Positions 16,207-24,432 of a stretch of 64,000 bases of DNA are shown in pieces; positions within the stretch are counted from its first letter, which is position 1; the number at the start of each line of letters is the position of its first letter. The notes under the pieces are model-generated. The model searched no databases, was not told the DNA's origin, and saw only the letters and a list, made by a program, of their open reading frames with translations. The stretch spans positions 8,824 through 72,823 of the forward strand of contig JBAZCI010000001.1 in the NCBI GenBank assembly GCA_041671025.1, given 5' to 3'. Made by a program: the position numbers and the translations under genes. The DNA comes from JBAZCI01 sp041671025 (GTDB lineage: Bacteria > Patescibacteriota > Patescibacteriia > UBA10025).

Positions 16207-16348
16207 GAGATAAGTATATGTGAAGTACAAAAATAAATCCAGATATATCTTGACACAAAATCTGTATTTGACCATCAGAATGTTTTACTGGTACAGTTAC
16301 GTACTGACGAAAAAATTGTTTCTTTTTGACATTTCAAGGAAGGAAACC

Positions 16349-16732
16349 ATGCTCAAAAATTCTGTAACGCTCTTTGTAGGAGGGCAAGCAAAACTGTATT
16401 ACCCGCCCCCACATACGGGAACTGAGATTAAGATACTCGGTTCGCTTCTTGAGAGAATATGCCAGAAACATCTCAACGACCCACCTTTTTCACTCTCACC
16501 TTCCCGTGCCGTTCGCGACGCCATGCTCCCTCAGGGAATACTTCGCCTCTTTATCAATAAGATGCTCTCGGGACACGATACCCGAATAGATATGATGAAC
16601 TTTTTGTATTTTTCTAAATTCATCGCCATGCTTGAGTCATTTGTACTCGCGCATCCGCTTGATGAAAAACTGCAAAAAGGCCACAAGAGCATCCAAGAAT
16701 CATTCGGACTCATCCCACGTTCGACAAAATAA
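16349..16732 (+). CDS. Hypothetical protein (127 aa)
   Basis: No recognised family. ATG 16349 has AAGGA upstream. The product (MLKNSVTLFVGGQAKLYYPPP...) has a proline-rich early segment, then mostly helical, mildly basic sequence without membrane helices. A promoter such as TTGACC-N18-TACAGT near 16276 is possible. A terminator follows directly, so it is monocistronic. Confidence 0.6.
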   Translation: MLKNSVTLFVGGQAKLYYPPPHTGTEIKILGSLLERICQKHLNDPPFSLSPSRAVRDAMLPQGILRLFINKMLSGHDTRIDMMNFLYFSKFIAMLESFVLAHPLDEKLQKGHKSIQESFGLIPRSTK

Positions 16733-16735
16733 CAA

Positions 16736-16767
16736 CCGCCGTCATACATTGACAGCGGCTTTTTTTA
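16736..16767 (+). terminator. Terminator of the 127-aa gene
   Basis: CCGCCGTC and GACAGCGG form an 8-bp stem with one mismatch, followed by seven T residues. Confidence 0.75.
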
Positions 16768-16813
16768 TTCAATGTTCATTTCCTATTTGTAACATCTGCG
16801 TGTAAAAGAAAAA

Positions 16814-17269
16814 CTAACTCTCAAGTTCGCTTACAATCCTCTCTAAAGTCTTAAAATTACCATCATGATCAAATGTATTGAAATACCGAGGATTACAAGC
16901 AACTATTTTTTCATGCGCCGCATCAACTTCAACAATTTTTTCATCAAAAAGGTGAACACGCGCTGTATTTCTTTGAGCAAATGCTTTCCGCGCCGCCGGC
17001 CGATTACCGTCAAACCATATAAACGTAAAACCGTTTCGTACAAAAAGAGTAACCATCGCATAGGCCCAAGGAGTATCCTTAAATCCGCCGGTGACAACCA
17101 CATCACTCATGCCAGTCAGTCTCATGATAAACGCCTCCGGAGATTGAGAAAAATTCCGCATAACCTCGGCATCCTCAAGATCAATATGTGTATACTTTTT
17201 TTCAGCGTGTAAATAGACGCCTACACTTGTTTTGCCGGTACCCGGAATACCGGAAATAAGGCACTTCAT
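16814..17269 (-). CDS. P-loop nucleoside/shikimate-kinase-like protein
   Basis: A 151-aa P-loop NTPase of the adenylate-kinase-like type. Walker A is GIPGTGKTSVG at residues 7-17, followed by YTHIDLEDAE, and a strand VVVTGGFKD that could supply Walker B. The lid resembles small-molecule kinases (FAQRNTARVHLFDEK). Substrate unknown. Its start overlaps the stop of the YdjM gene by one base, indicating one transcript. Confidence 0.7.
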   Translation of the reverse strand: MKCLISGIPGTGKTSVGVYLHAEKKYTHIDLEDAEVMRNFSQSPEAFIMRLTGMSDVVVTGGFKDTPWAYAMVTLFVRNGFTFIWFDGNRPAARKAFAQRNTARVHLFDEKIVEVDAAHEKIVACNPRYFNTFDHDGNFKTLERIVSELES

Positions 17270-17799
17270 CAGAGCATAAATGTGTTTAAAAATAAGACGA
17301 TACCCCCGACGCCGACGAGCAACAGGATAGTATCGACAATCCCGCCGGTTTTTACGCGCAGAAAGCGTGGCAGAAGTCCGACTCGTAACTTAAACGGCCA
17401 AAACGCCTCAATACCCGACTTGGTCAGCGCATCAGCCGCGAGATGGCTGGCATATCCCATAACGACAACCCAGAAACCGGGAATAGTGATATACGGAATC
17501 AAAAAGCTCGCGCCTAATGCCACAAGCACAACGGCGACAAGCGAATGCAGGGCACCGCGATGACCGAATACTCCCGACGCAATCATCGCGATCGGGACAA
17601 ACGGTTTGAACCGGACGCGCGTTTTCCCGATATACCCGCCGAAACTCATATGTTTGATCATCGACTCTGACGCATCCAAATCGGGAAGCAACGCCGCGAT
17701 ACACCCCAGCACGGGAATCCATGGCGCCACTTCCGCTCCCGCAATGAGAGGAATCCACGCCGTATTGGCTCCGATGACTGCATGAGTCACTCCGCGCAT
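17269..17799 (-). CDS. YdjM-family membrane-bound metal-dependent hydrolase
   Basis: A 176-aa integral membrane protein of the YdjM/YbcI (DUF457) family. Typical metal-ligand motifs are THAVIGA at the start, LLPDLDASES, HRGALHSLVA and GYASHLAADALTKSGIEAFWP. About four hydrophobic helices carry these residues. In other bacteria members are damage-inducible or linked to phospholipid metabolism, and the substrate is not known. It heads a two-gene transcript with the P-loop kinase. Confidence 0.85.
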   Translation of the reverse strand: MRGVTHAVIGANTAWIPLIAGAEVAPWIPVLGCIAALLPDLDASESMIKHMSFGGYIGKTRVRFKPFVPIAMIASGVFGHRGALHSLVAVVLVALGASFLIPYITIPGFWVVVMGYASHLAADALTKSGIEAFWPFKLRVGLLPRFLRVKTGGIVDTILLLVGVGGIVLFLNTFML

Positions 17800-17869
17800 A
17801 CGCTACCTGTAAGCCAAAAAAGTGACCGCACCAATTCGCATGATGCGGCGCTCATTGTACAAAATATGA

Positions 17870-18481
17870 CTACACAGCCTGTGCAAAAAGTTTTTCAACA
17901 TGTTTCCAATTAACCACATTCCACCAGGCCTTGATATAGTCGGCCCGGACGTTCCGATATTTAAGATAGTACGCGTGTTCCCAGACATCAAGCGCCAACA
18001 CCGGCGTACGCCCTGCAGAGAGCGGTGAATCCTGATTGGATGTTTTTTCTACGATCAGCTTGCCGCCGTCGACAGAAAGCCAAGCCCATCCTGATCCGAA
18101 CTGCGTCGTTGCGGCATCTTCAAATAATTTCACAAAACCGTCCCAACCGCCAAATGTGGACTCAATCGCCTCTTTAAGCTTCCCCGTCGGCGCGCCTCCC
18201 GCATCGGGTCCCATGATTTCCCAGAACAGCGCATGATTCACATGTCCTCCCGCGTGATTTTTCACCGCCGGACGTATATCCTCTGGAACGCTCTGAAGAT
18301 CCTTGAGTAGCTGTTCGGCATTCTCGACATCGAGTTCAGGATGTTTGGCCAGCGCTTCATTGAGCTTCGTCGTATACGTGACGTGATGCTTGTCATGGTG
18401 CAATACCATTGTTTCCTTATCAATGAACGGTTCCAGCGCGTCATACGCATACGGCAATGACGGGGTTTCAAAGTTTTTCAT
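17870..18481 (-). CDS. sodA: Superoxide dismutase, Mn/Fe type
   Basis: A 203-aa Fe/Mn superoxide dismutase that dismutes superoxide in the cytoplasm. Metal ligands are the His in HDKHHVTY, the His in GGHVNHALFW, and Asp and His in DVWEHAYYLKYRN. The GGH context and the Gln in SNQDSPL resemble the manganese type, although cambialistic enzymes share these. The start at 18481 (MKNFETPSLPY) fits the family N-terminus. It is the last gene of the Fur-ferredoxin-Prx-suf operon, 32 bases after sufU. Confidence 0.93.
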   Translation of the reverse strand: MKNFETPSLPYAYDALEPFIDKETMVLHHDKHHVTYTTKLNEALAKHPELDVENAEQLLKDLQSVPEDIRPAVKNHAGGHVNHALFWEIMGPDAGGAPTGKLKEAIESTFGGWDGFVKLFEDAATTQFGSGWAWLSVDGGKLIVEKTSNQDSPLSAGRTPVLALDVWEHAYYLKYRNVRADYIKAWWNVVNWKHVEKLFAQAV

Positions 18482-18513
18482 AGGTGTACCATAATTTAAT
18501 ACTAAAACTGAAT

Positions 18514-18885
18514 TCAATCCCCCGAGGGGTTAAGTGATTTTTGTAACGCGACCAACCCGAGTGTAGCACACTTCAAACGCGCGGGGTTGATATCGGTTTG
18601 TAACAGATCCAGGACATCCTGTGTTGATATCTTTCGAAGTACGTCTTCACTTTTGCCGAACAGGCTTTCAAAGAGTATCGACGCGGATGCCTGGCTGATC
18701 GCACATCCGGAGCCTTCCCATTTCACGTCCTCCACCTTTCCTTCTCCATTCATCTTGATATACAGCTCGACTACATCGCCGCATAACGGATTCGGTTCGC
18801 GGTGCGTGAATGTCGCAACATCAATTTTCCCCTTATTCCGGGGGTGCTTGTAATGATCCAAAATATTCTCCTGATACATGTCCAT
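18514..18885 (-). CDS. sufU: SufU/IscU-type iron-sulfur scaffold or sulfur-transfer protein
   Basis: A 123-aa scaffold protein. DHYKHPRNKG near the N-terminus and three conserved Cys (NPLCGD, GSGCAISQAS, LKCATLG) with the Asp after the first Cys match the IscU/SufU fold. SufU relays sulfur from SufS and binds zinc; IscU-like members assemble the cluster. Its place directly after sufS supports SufU. Confidence 0.92.
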   Translation of the reverse strand: MDMYQENILDHYKHPRNKGKIDVATFTHREPNPLCGDVVELYIKMNGEGKVEDVKWEGSGCAISQASASILFESLFGKSEDVLRKISTQDVLDLLQTDINPARLKCATLGLVALQKSLNPSGD

Positions 18886-18910
18886 ACGCGATATCTGCCT
18901 GGTGAAAAAA

Positions 18911-20137
18911 TCAGCCGAATATCTGCTTTACTTTTTCTACGGTGTTCAAAAAGATATCGGCTTCCTGTTTCGTATTGTAGAGATAGAAACTTGCTCGTGC
19001 GACCGCATCTACACCGTATACCTGCAGAGCGGGCTGAGCGCACAGATGCCCCGCACGAATTGCGACACCTTCGTCATCAAAAATCGATGCCATGTCATGC
19101 GGATGCGCTCCCTGTATCGTAAATGAAATTGCCGCGCCGCGGTCTTCTGCGTCTTGAGAGCCGATAATGCGCACACCGGATATGCTTTTCAATTTCGGCA
19201 ACACGTATGCAACCATCTCCTGCTCGTGTTTCCATATGTTACTCATGCCTATCTTGTTAATATATTCGATTGCCGCGCCGAGTCCGATAGTGCCCGCAAC
19301 ATTCGGCGTACCCGCTTCAAATTTGTACGGCAAATCATTCCACGTCGCACCTTCAAGGGTAACCTCTTTGATCATATCGCCCCCGGCCAAAAAAGGCTGT
19401 GTTTTCTCAAGAATACTTTTCTTCCCGTATAGTATGCCGATTCCCGTGGGACCGAGCATCTTATGACCTGAAAAAGCGTAAAAATCAGCATCAATATCCT
19501 GGACATCAACCGCAAAATGCGGCGCAGACTGGCACCCGTCCACCACAACCACTGCTCCCGCATCGTGAGCGAGTTTTGTCATTTCCTTCACCGGATTGAT
19601 CGTACCCAGCGCATTGGACATCTGCACAATGCCGACAAGCTTAGGTTTTTTTGCCAGCAGCTGCGCATATGCCGACATGTCGAGATGTCCGGTATCCGGA
19701 TTGAAAGGAATATACTCAACACGCGCACCCGTTTCGGCGGCAAGCAGTTGCCAGGGAACCATATTCGAATGGTGTTCCATCTGACTGACCACGATGAGAT
19801 CGCCTGCGGTAATATGCTGTCGTCCCCAGGTAAAGCGAATCAGGTTCAGTGACTCCGTCGCATTGCGGGTATAGATAATTTCTTCAACTGACGGCGCGTT
19901 GATAAACGCACGGATGAGTTCACGTGTCCGTTCGTACGCCGCGGTCGCTTCCTCCGAAATAACATAAATGCCCCGATGCACATTTGCATTGTACTGCCGG
20001 TAATAGGTATCTGTTGCCTCAATCACAGCAAGCGGCTTTTGGCTGGTAGCGGCTGAGTCGAGATATACTAACGGTTTCCCGCGGATTACACGGGAAAGAA
20101 TCGGAAAATCTTTTCGTATGGCCGATATATCATTCAT
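18911..20137 (-). CDS. sufS: Cysteine desulfurase SufS
   Basis: A 408-aa PLP-dependent group II cysteine desulfurase that takes sulfur from cysteine for cluster assembly. The PLP Lys lies in FSGHKMLGPTGIG, the active-site Cys in RAGHLCAQPAL. Start ATG at 20137, 15 bases after the sufD stop. A TATACT sequence seven bases before this ATG could also give a secondary internal leaderless transcript for sufS-sufU-sodA. Confidence 0.95.
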   Translation of the reverse strand: MNDISAIRKDFPILSRVIRGKPLVYLDSAATSQKPLAVIEATDTYYRQYNANVHRGIYVISEEATAAYERTRELIRAFINAPSVEEIIYTRNATESLNLIRFTWGRQHITAGDLIVVSQMEHHSNMVPWQLLAAETGARVEYIPFNPDTGHLDMSAYAQLLAKKPKLVGIVQMSNALGTINPVKEMTKLAHDAGAVVVVDGCQSAPHFAVDVQDIDADFYAFSGHKMLGPTGIGILYGKKSILEKTQPFLAGGDMIKEVTLEGATWNDLPYKFEAGTPNVAGTIGLGAAIEYINKIGMSNIWKHEQEMVAYVLPKLKSISGVRIIGSQDAEDRGAAISFTIQGAHPHDMASIFDDEGVAIRAGHLCAQPALQVYGVDAVARASFYLYNTKQEADIFLNTVEKVKQIFG

Positions 20138-20152
20138 AGGGTTGAGTATACC

Positions 20153-20980
20153 TTATTCTCCCTGGGGTAAAAAGTCCACGAGATACGACCGGACTTCATC
20201 CGGTATGCGCTTGCCAATCGTATTGAAAAATCCGCCGATGAGCAGTTCTGTTGCCTGATCTTTTGGAATGCCGCGCGACATGAGGTACAAAAGCTGTTCA
20301 TCATTGACCCGTCCCGTGGTCGAACCGTGAGACGCTTTCACATCGTTTGCCAGAATTTCCAGTGTCGGTATCGACTCGGCAAGCGCGTCATCCATCAGGA
20401 GGACGTCGTCCTTGAAATATGAATTCGTCTGTTGAGCGTCTTTGGCTACCCGGATCAGTCCGGTAAACATGCCGCGTGTCGTCTTACGCAGTACTCCCCG
20501 GAGAAAAATATCACCGCGCGTCGACGGAGCGACATGGTCCATGAGCACGTGCATGCCGTGATGCTCCCCCTCGTTGCCGAGAAAAATGCCGGACACCAGC
20601 GCCTCACTCCCGCTCTCCTGCAATTCTATCCATACCTCCGCATCGATGCGCTGTCCGCCGGTAATACCGGTACAGATATGCAGACGGGCATTTTTTTTCA
20701 CCACGGCATGAATCCGCAAACGGGCAAAAGAAGTTGTCTGAGGATTGGTGATAACCACCGAGGCTGTACCGCCATCTTCAACCTGGATCTCCACATTCTC
20801 CATCCCATCTTGCACAACAAGTGGGATCACCTGCGATGTGCCCGCAGCGACAGAAAAAGTCTGGGCATGCACGGGCAACTCCGCCGGGAATTCCCGAAGC
20901 GGATCTTTTTTTGGACGCGGTGTTGTTTGAAAAACTGTAGTCATGTCAGACTCATACGCTAACGTAAACGACTCATCCAA
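20153..20980 (-). CDS. sufD: Fe-S cluster assembly protein SufD
   Basis: A 275-aa SufD, shorter than the enterobacterial form, that pairs with SufB and SufC in the scaffold complex. The right-handed beta-helix region and the C-terminal SufBD signature (VKASHGSTTGRVNDEQLLYLMSRG) are visible. The start is unsettled: TTG 20980 has GGAGGG upstream and overlaps the sufB stop, which suggests coupling; ATG 20944 (MTTVFQ) is the alternative. Confidence 0.9.
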   Translation of the reverse strand: MDESFTLAYESDMTTVFQTTPRPKKDPLREFPAELPVHAQTFSVAAGTSQVIPLVVQDGMENVEIQVEDGGTASVVITNPQTTSFARLRIHAVVKKNARLHICTGITGGQRIDAEVWIELQESGSEALVSGIFLGNEGEHHGMHVLMDHVAPSTRGDIFLRGVLRKTTRGMFTGLIRVAKDAQQTNSYFKDDVLLMDDALAESIPTLEILANDVKASHGSTTGRVNDEQLLYLMSRGIPKDQATELLIGGFFNTIGKRIPDEVRSYLVDFLPQGE

Positions 20981-22373
20981 CGCTGCCCTCCATCTCCATT
21001 TCAATCAGCCGGTTCATTTCGACTGCGTATTCGAGCGGTATTTCCTTGGCGATCGGCTCGATGAACCCGGACACGACCATACTCATCGCCTCCGCCTGTG
21101 AAAGCCCGCGCGACATCAGATAAAATAACTGATCTTCGCCAATTTTTCCCACCGTTGCTTCGTGTGTGATCTGCGTATCCGATTCTCGGATATCCATTGT
21201 CGGATAGGTATCAGAACGGGAATGCTCGTCTAAGAGCAAGGCGTCGCAAATAACGGTAGATTTACATCCGCGCATGCCTTTAGGCAAAACCACCATTCCC
21301 CGGTACGACGTCCGGCCTGATTCTTTTGAAATTGACTTGGATACGATCTTTGAACTCGTGTGGGGGGCACCGTGGATAGCCTTTCCGCCGGCATCCTGAT
21401 GCTGGCCTGACCCGGCAAACGCAAGCGAGAGAATGTCGCCTTTTGCGCCTTTGCCGAGCAAATAGACTGACGGGTATTTCATCGTCACTTTGCTGCCGAA
21501 ATTTCCATCCACCCATTCCATCGTCCCTTCTTCATAGACGTATGTCCGTTTGGTCACCAGATTGTACACGTTCTTTGACCAGTTTTGGACGGTCGTATAC
21601 CTCACCCGTGCGCCTTTTTTTACGATAATTTCGACGACTGCCGAGTGTAAAGAGTTCGCCGTATAGATAGGCGCCGTACACCCTTCAATATAATGTACAT
21701 AGCTTCCCTCTTCGGCGATAATCAGCGTCCGCTCAAATTGCCCTGCGCGCTCTGCGTTGATGCGAAAGTATGCCTGGAGCGGAATCTCCACGCGGACACC
21801 GGCGGGTATATATACGAAACTCCCTCCGGACCATACGGCCGAATTCAGCGCGGAAAACTTATTGTCAGCCGCAGGGATCACCGTGCCGAAATATTGCTTG
21901 ACGATGTCCGGATGCTTCTTGAGTGCCGTATCCATGTCCAGGAAAATAACACCAAGCTTTTCGAGATGACTTTTAAGAGAATGATACACCGCTTCACTTT
22001 CATACTGCGCCATCACGCCGGACAGAAACTTGCGTTCAGCCTGCGGAATGCCGATACGATCATACGTTTTGCGGATCGATTCGGGGACGTCCTCCCAGGA
22101 TTCCGCAACACGCTCCGTCGGACGCAAATAATAATAGATCGAGTTAAAATCAATGTCGGAAAGATCGGCTCCCCATCCGGGCATTGATTTGGCCTCAAAA
22201 ATCTTCAGTGCTCGCAGGCGCTGTTCACGCATCCACTGCGGCTCGTTCTTATAATGTGAAATTTCATCAACCACCCGGGATGAAATACCCGGTTTTGACA
22301 TAAACGAATACGCAATTGGGTCTGCACCCAATTGCTGTGAAGCGGTATCTTTCATTGTCGCTTGTGTGGTCAT
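20973..22373 (-). CDS. sufB: Fe-S cluster assembly protein SufB
   Basis: A 466-aa SufB scaffold protein. It has the N-terminal YSFMSKPGISSRVVDEIS, the SufB core (SVYLLGKGAKGDILSLAFAG) and the C-terminal THEATVGKIGEDQLFYLMSRG, with CK near GMRGCKSTV. The start at ATG 22373 overlaps the sufC stop by four bases (ATGA). Confidence 0.95.
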   Translation of the reverse strand: MTTQATMKDTASQQLGADPIAYSFMSKPGISSRVVDEISHYKNEPQWMREQRLRALKIFEAKSMPGWGADLSDIDFNSIYYYLRPTERVAESWEDVPESIRKTYDRIGIPQAERKFLSGVMAQYESEAVYHSLKSHLEKLGVIFLDMDTALKKHPDIVKQYFGTVIPAADNKFSALNSAVWSGGSFVYIPAGVRVEIPLQAYFRINAERAGQFERTLIIAEEGSYVHYIEGCTAPIYTANSLHSAVVEIIVKKGARVRYTTVQNWSKNVYNLVTKRTYVYEEGTMEWVDGNFGSKVTMKYPSVYLLGKGAKGDILSLAFAGSGQHQDAGGKAIHGAPHTSSKIVSKSISKESGRTSYRGMVVLPKGMRGCKSTVICDALLLDEHSRSDTYPTMDIRESDTQITHEATVGKIGEDQLFYLMSRGLSQAEAMSMVVSGFIEPIAKEIPLEYAVEMNRLIEMEMEGSVG

Positions 22374-23110
22374 ACTATCCAATCGTATCCTTTTTCCTCA
22401 ATCTGATGCGCGAGCTCGGATGTTCCTGATTTGACAATCTGCCCGTTCACCAGAATATGTACAGCGTCGGGGGTGATATATTTCAGGATGCGCGAATAAT
22501 GGGTAATAAGCAAAATGCCGAGCGACGGGCCGCGCAACGCTTCGATCCCTTCGGCCACAGCTTTTAATGCGTCTACATCAAGTCCCGAATCGGTTTCATC
22601 CAGTGCCGCAATGGCCGGCTCAAGCATCGCCATCTGAAGAATTTCGGACCGTTTCTTCTCGCCCCCTGAGAACCCTTCGTTGACCGGCCGTCCGGCAAAT
22701 GTTTCTTTCATTCCCAGGAGTTTCATTTTTTCTTTAAGCATCGAACGAAATTCCAAAACGGGAATCGGATTTTTTGGCTCCCGTTTCGTATTGTTATAGG
22801 CGGTTCGCAAAAAGTTTTGCAGACTTACCCCGGATACCTCCGACGGATACTGAAAGGAAAGAAACAAGCCGGCCTTCGCGCGTTTATCAGGCGAAAGTTC
22901 ATTGACCGTCTCATCTCCTATCTGAATCGTTCCGTCAGTTATTTCATACCGCGGATGACCCATGAGCGTCGAGGCGAGTGTTGATTTTCCGGATCCGTTC
23001 GGACCCATCAGCGCATGCACTTCACCGGGCTTCACCGTAAGCGAAACGCCTTTGATAATTTCTTTACCTTCGATACTGACGCGGAGGTCAGTGATACGTA
23101 AAGACTTCAT
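22370..23110 (-). CDS. sufC: Fe-S cluster assembly ATPase SufC
   Basis: A 246-aa ABC-type ATPase of the SUF system. It shows Walker A GPNGSGKSTLAS, signature FSGGEKKRSEI, Walker B with ALDETDSGLDVDAL and the switch His in LLITHYSRIL. It drives conformational change of SufBD. It overlaps the upstream peroxiredoxin gene by four bases. Confidence 0.96.
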   Translation of the reverse strand: MKSLRITDLRVSIEGKEIIKGVSLTVKPGEVHALMGPNGSGKSTLASTLMGHPRYEITDGTIQIGDETVNELSPDKRAKAGLFLSFQYPSEVSGVSLQNFLRTAYNNTKREPKNPIPVLEFRSMLKEKMKLLGMKETFAGRPVNEGFSGGEKKRSEILQMAMLEPAIAALDETDSGLDVDALKAVAEGIEALRGPSLGILLITHYSRILKYITPDAVHILVNGQIVKSGTSELAHQIEEKGYDWIV

Positions 23111-23553
23111 ATGTTGGTAACTGACTGTAAAATCTCGGCGTTTGAAGGCATACCGTGCTGGTAAAAAATGATTCGCCCGTCTTTTCCGATACCGACTACC
23201 GTACGGTTGATAACTAAGCTATGAAGACCTTTATCAGCCGCACCGTAGTCCCGGGCAATTTTTTTTCCTACATCAACCAACAACGGGACAGTAAGACCGT
23301 ATTTGCTGACAAACTGCTCATGACTCTCCCGATCAGCCGGATTGATGCCGACAACGGCGACTCCTGCCGCTTCAAACTGGTTCCAATCGTCACGAACGGC
23401 ACATAATTGTTTTGTGCAACCGGAAGTGTCATCACCGGGGTAAAAGATCAGCACCACGGGTTTTCCGATAAAATCATCAAGCCGTACCACCTTGCCCCGA
23501 TGATCCGAGAGTTCAAAAAAAGGAGCGACATCGCCGATGCGCAGTTCTGACAT
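23107..23553 (-). CDS. Peroxiredoxin, PrxQ/Bcp type
   Basis: A 148-aa thiol peroxidase that reduces peroxides. The peroxidatic Cys lies in PGDDTSGCTKQLC, where a second Cys five residues later is the resolving Cys of the alpha-2 PrxQ class. Other fold marks are VAPFFELSDHRGK and KPVVLIFYPG. The start at 23553 (MSELRIGD) lies 10 bases after the ferredoxin stop. Its place in the suf operon couples peroxide defence to cluster assembly. Confidence 0.93.
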   Translation of the reverse strand: MSELRIGDVAPFFELSDHRGKVVRLDDFIGKPVVLIFYPGDDTSGCTKQLCAVRDDWNQFEAAGVAVVGINPADRESHEQFVSKYGLTVPLLVDVGKKIARDYGAADKGLHSLVINRTVVGIGKDGRIIFYQHGMPSNAEILQSVTNI

Positions 23554-23563
23554 GAGCCTCTGA

Positions 23564-23779
23564 TTATTGTTCGGGAAAGATCCTCTTACCGCTATCGTCG
23601 GTAAGGATAATTGCCTGGGTTGGGCACGACTTTGCCGCGTCGATAATGGTCTGATCGTCTGTCCCCTTCGCGTTTTTAATAATCGCTTTATTTTCCTCGT
23701 CGAGTTCGAAAAGATCAGGCGCAACAGCAATACAGCTTGCCGCACCGATGCAGAGATCTCGATTAACTTCAATCTTCAT
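23564..23779 (-). CDS. Ferredoxin with three cluster cysteines ([3Fe-4S]-like)
   Basis: A 71-aa acidic ferredoxin. Cluster ligands are C10 and C16 in DLCIGAASC and a Cys in KSCPTQAI. The position usually held by the second Cys of CxxCxxC is Ala13, as in [3Fe-4S] ferredoxins that feed P450s or other oxygenases. It is an electron carrier, possibly a reductant for cluster assembly. It lies between the Fur-like regulator and the peroxiredoxin on one transcript. Confidence 0.88.
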   Translation of the reverse strand: MKIEVNRDLCIGAASCIAVAPDLFELDEENKAIIKNAKGTDDQTIIDAAKSCPTQAIILTDDSGKRIFPEQ

Positions 23780-23806
23780 ATAGATGTACGTGGTGTTAAT
23801 GATTAA

Positions 23807-24325
23807 CTATGCAGAATGCGAAGAAGAATAATATTGGCAGGTGCCCTGAAACGCACACGGGCGGCAGAGAAACGTGCGTATAGGCAGTTCGTGTGAAAAT
23901 TTCATGTATGCGGCACACGTGTCCTCTGATTTTTCCTGAGGCATCCGTTCAGCGCACGACCGGCATACCCCAGAAAACATAAAATTTCCGTCGCGCACAA
24001 CATGTCCCGACTCCCGCAATTTGGCAAGCTCACCGGCAAAACCAGGCTGTAAATCCGACTCATAGATTTTATGGCATTGCTCGCATATGAAATGCAGATG
24101 CGCATCTACCCGGCTGCTGTAATGGGCGACATGATCTCCTGAAATAATTTCTTCAATGTACCCGTGTTCATTTAAAAATTTAAGATTGCGATACACCGTA
24201 CCGAGTCCGAGAGATGATATGCGTGATTTCAACGCAGAAAAGACTTCTTCAGCTGAAGCATGGCGCTGAAGGCTGCGGAGATATTCAAGAATTACCCGAC
24301 GCTGATGGCTCATTCTGTAACTCAT
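23807..24325 (-). CDS. Fur/PerR-family regulator with Cys-rich C-terminal extension
   Basis: A 172-aa Fur superfamily protein heading the suf operon. The winged helix (MSHQRRVILEYLRS to GTVYRNLKFLNEHG) and metal domain (HLHFICEQCHKIYES, then CRSC) are normal and fit PerR or Fur. After residue about 130 it carries an extra tail with Cys in DTCAAYMKF and in CRPCAFQGTC, ending in YYSSSHSA. Such a tail could hold a second zinc or an iron-sulfur cluster. The start at 24325 (MSYRMSHQRR) is chosen because the longer reading lacks family similarity. Confidence 0.85.
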   Translation of the reverse strand: MSYRMSHQRRVILEYLRSLQRHASAEEVFSALKSRISSLGLGTVYRNLKFLNEHGYIEEIISGDHVAHYSSRVDAHLHFICEQCHKIYESDLQPGFAGELAKLRESGHVVRDGNFMFSGVCRSCAERMPQEKSEDTCAAYMKFSHELPIRTFLCRPCAFQGTCQYYSSSHSA

Positions 24326-24367
24326 GGATTTTTGTGAGAGGGACAATAATACTGAGACTGTGGTACT

Positions 24368-24421
24368 GGGAATAGTTCCCAAATCTGTGAAAATAGTACA
24401 ATATTACGGACTAAAAGTCAA
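24368..24421 (-). promoter_or_regulatory. Promoter and possible operator of the suf operon
   Basis: On the minus strand TTGACT (24421-24416) is followed after 17 bases by TACTAT (24398-24393). Just downstream of the expected start lies the palindrome GGGAATAGTTCCC (24368-24380), a candidate operator for the Fur-like regulator encoded first in the operon. Confidence 0.6.
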
Positions 24422-24432
24422 TGCTCTTTTTC

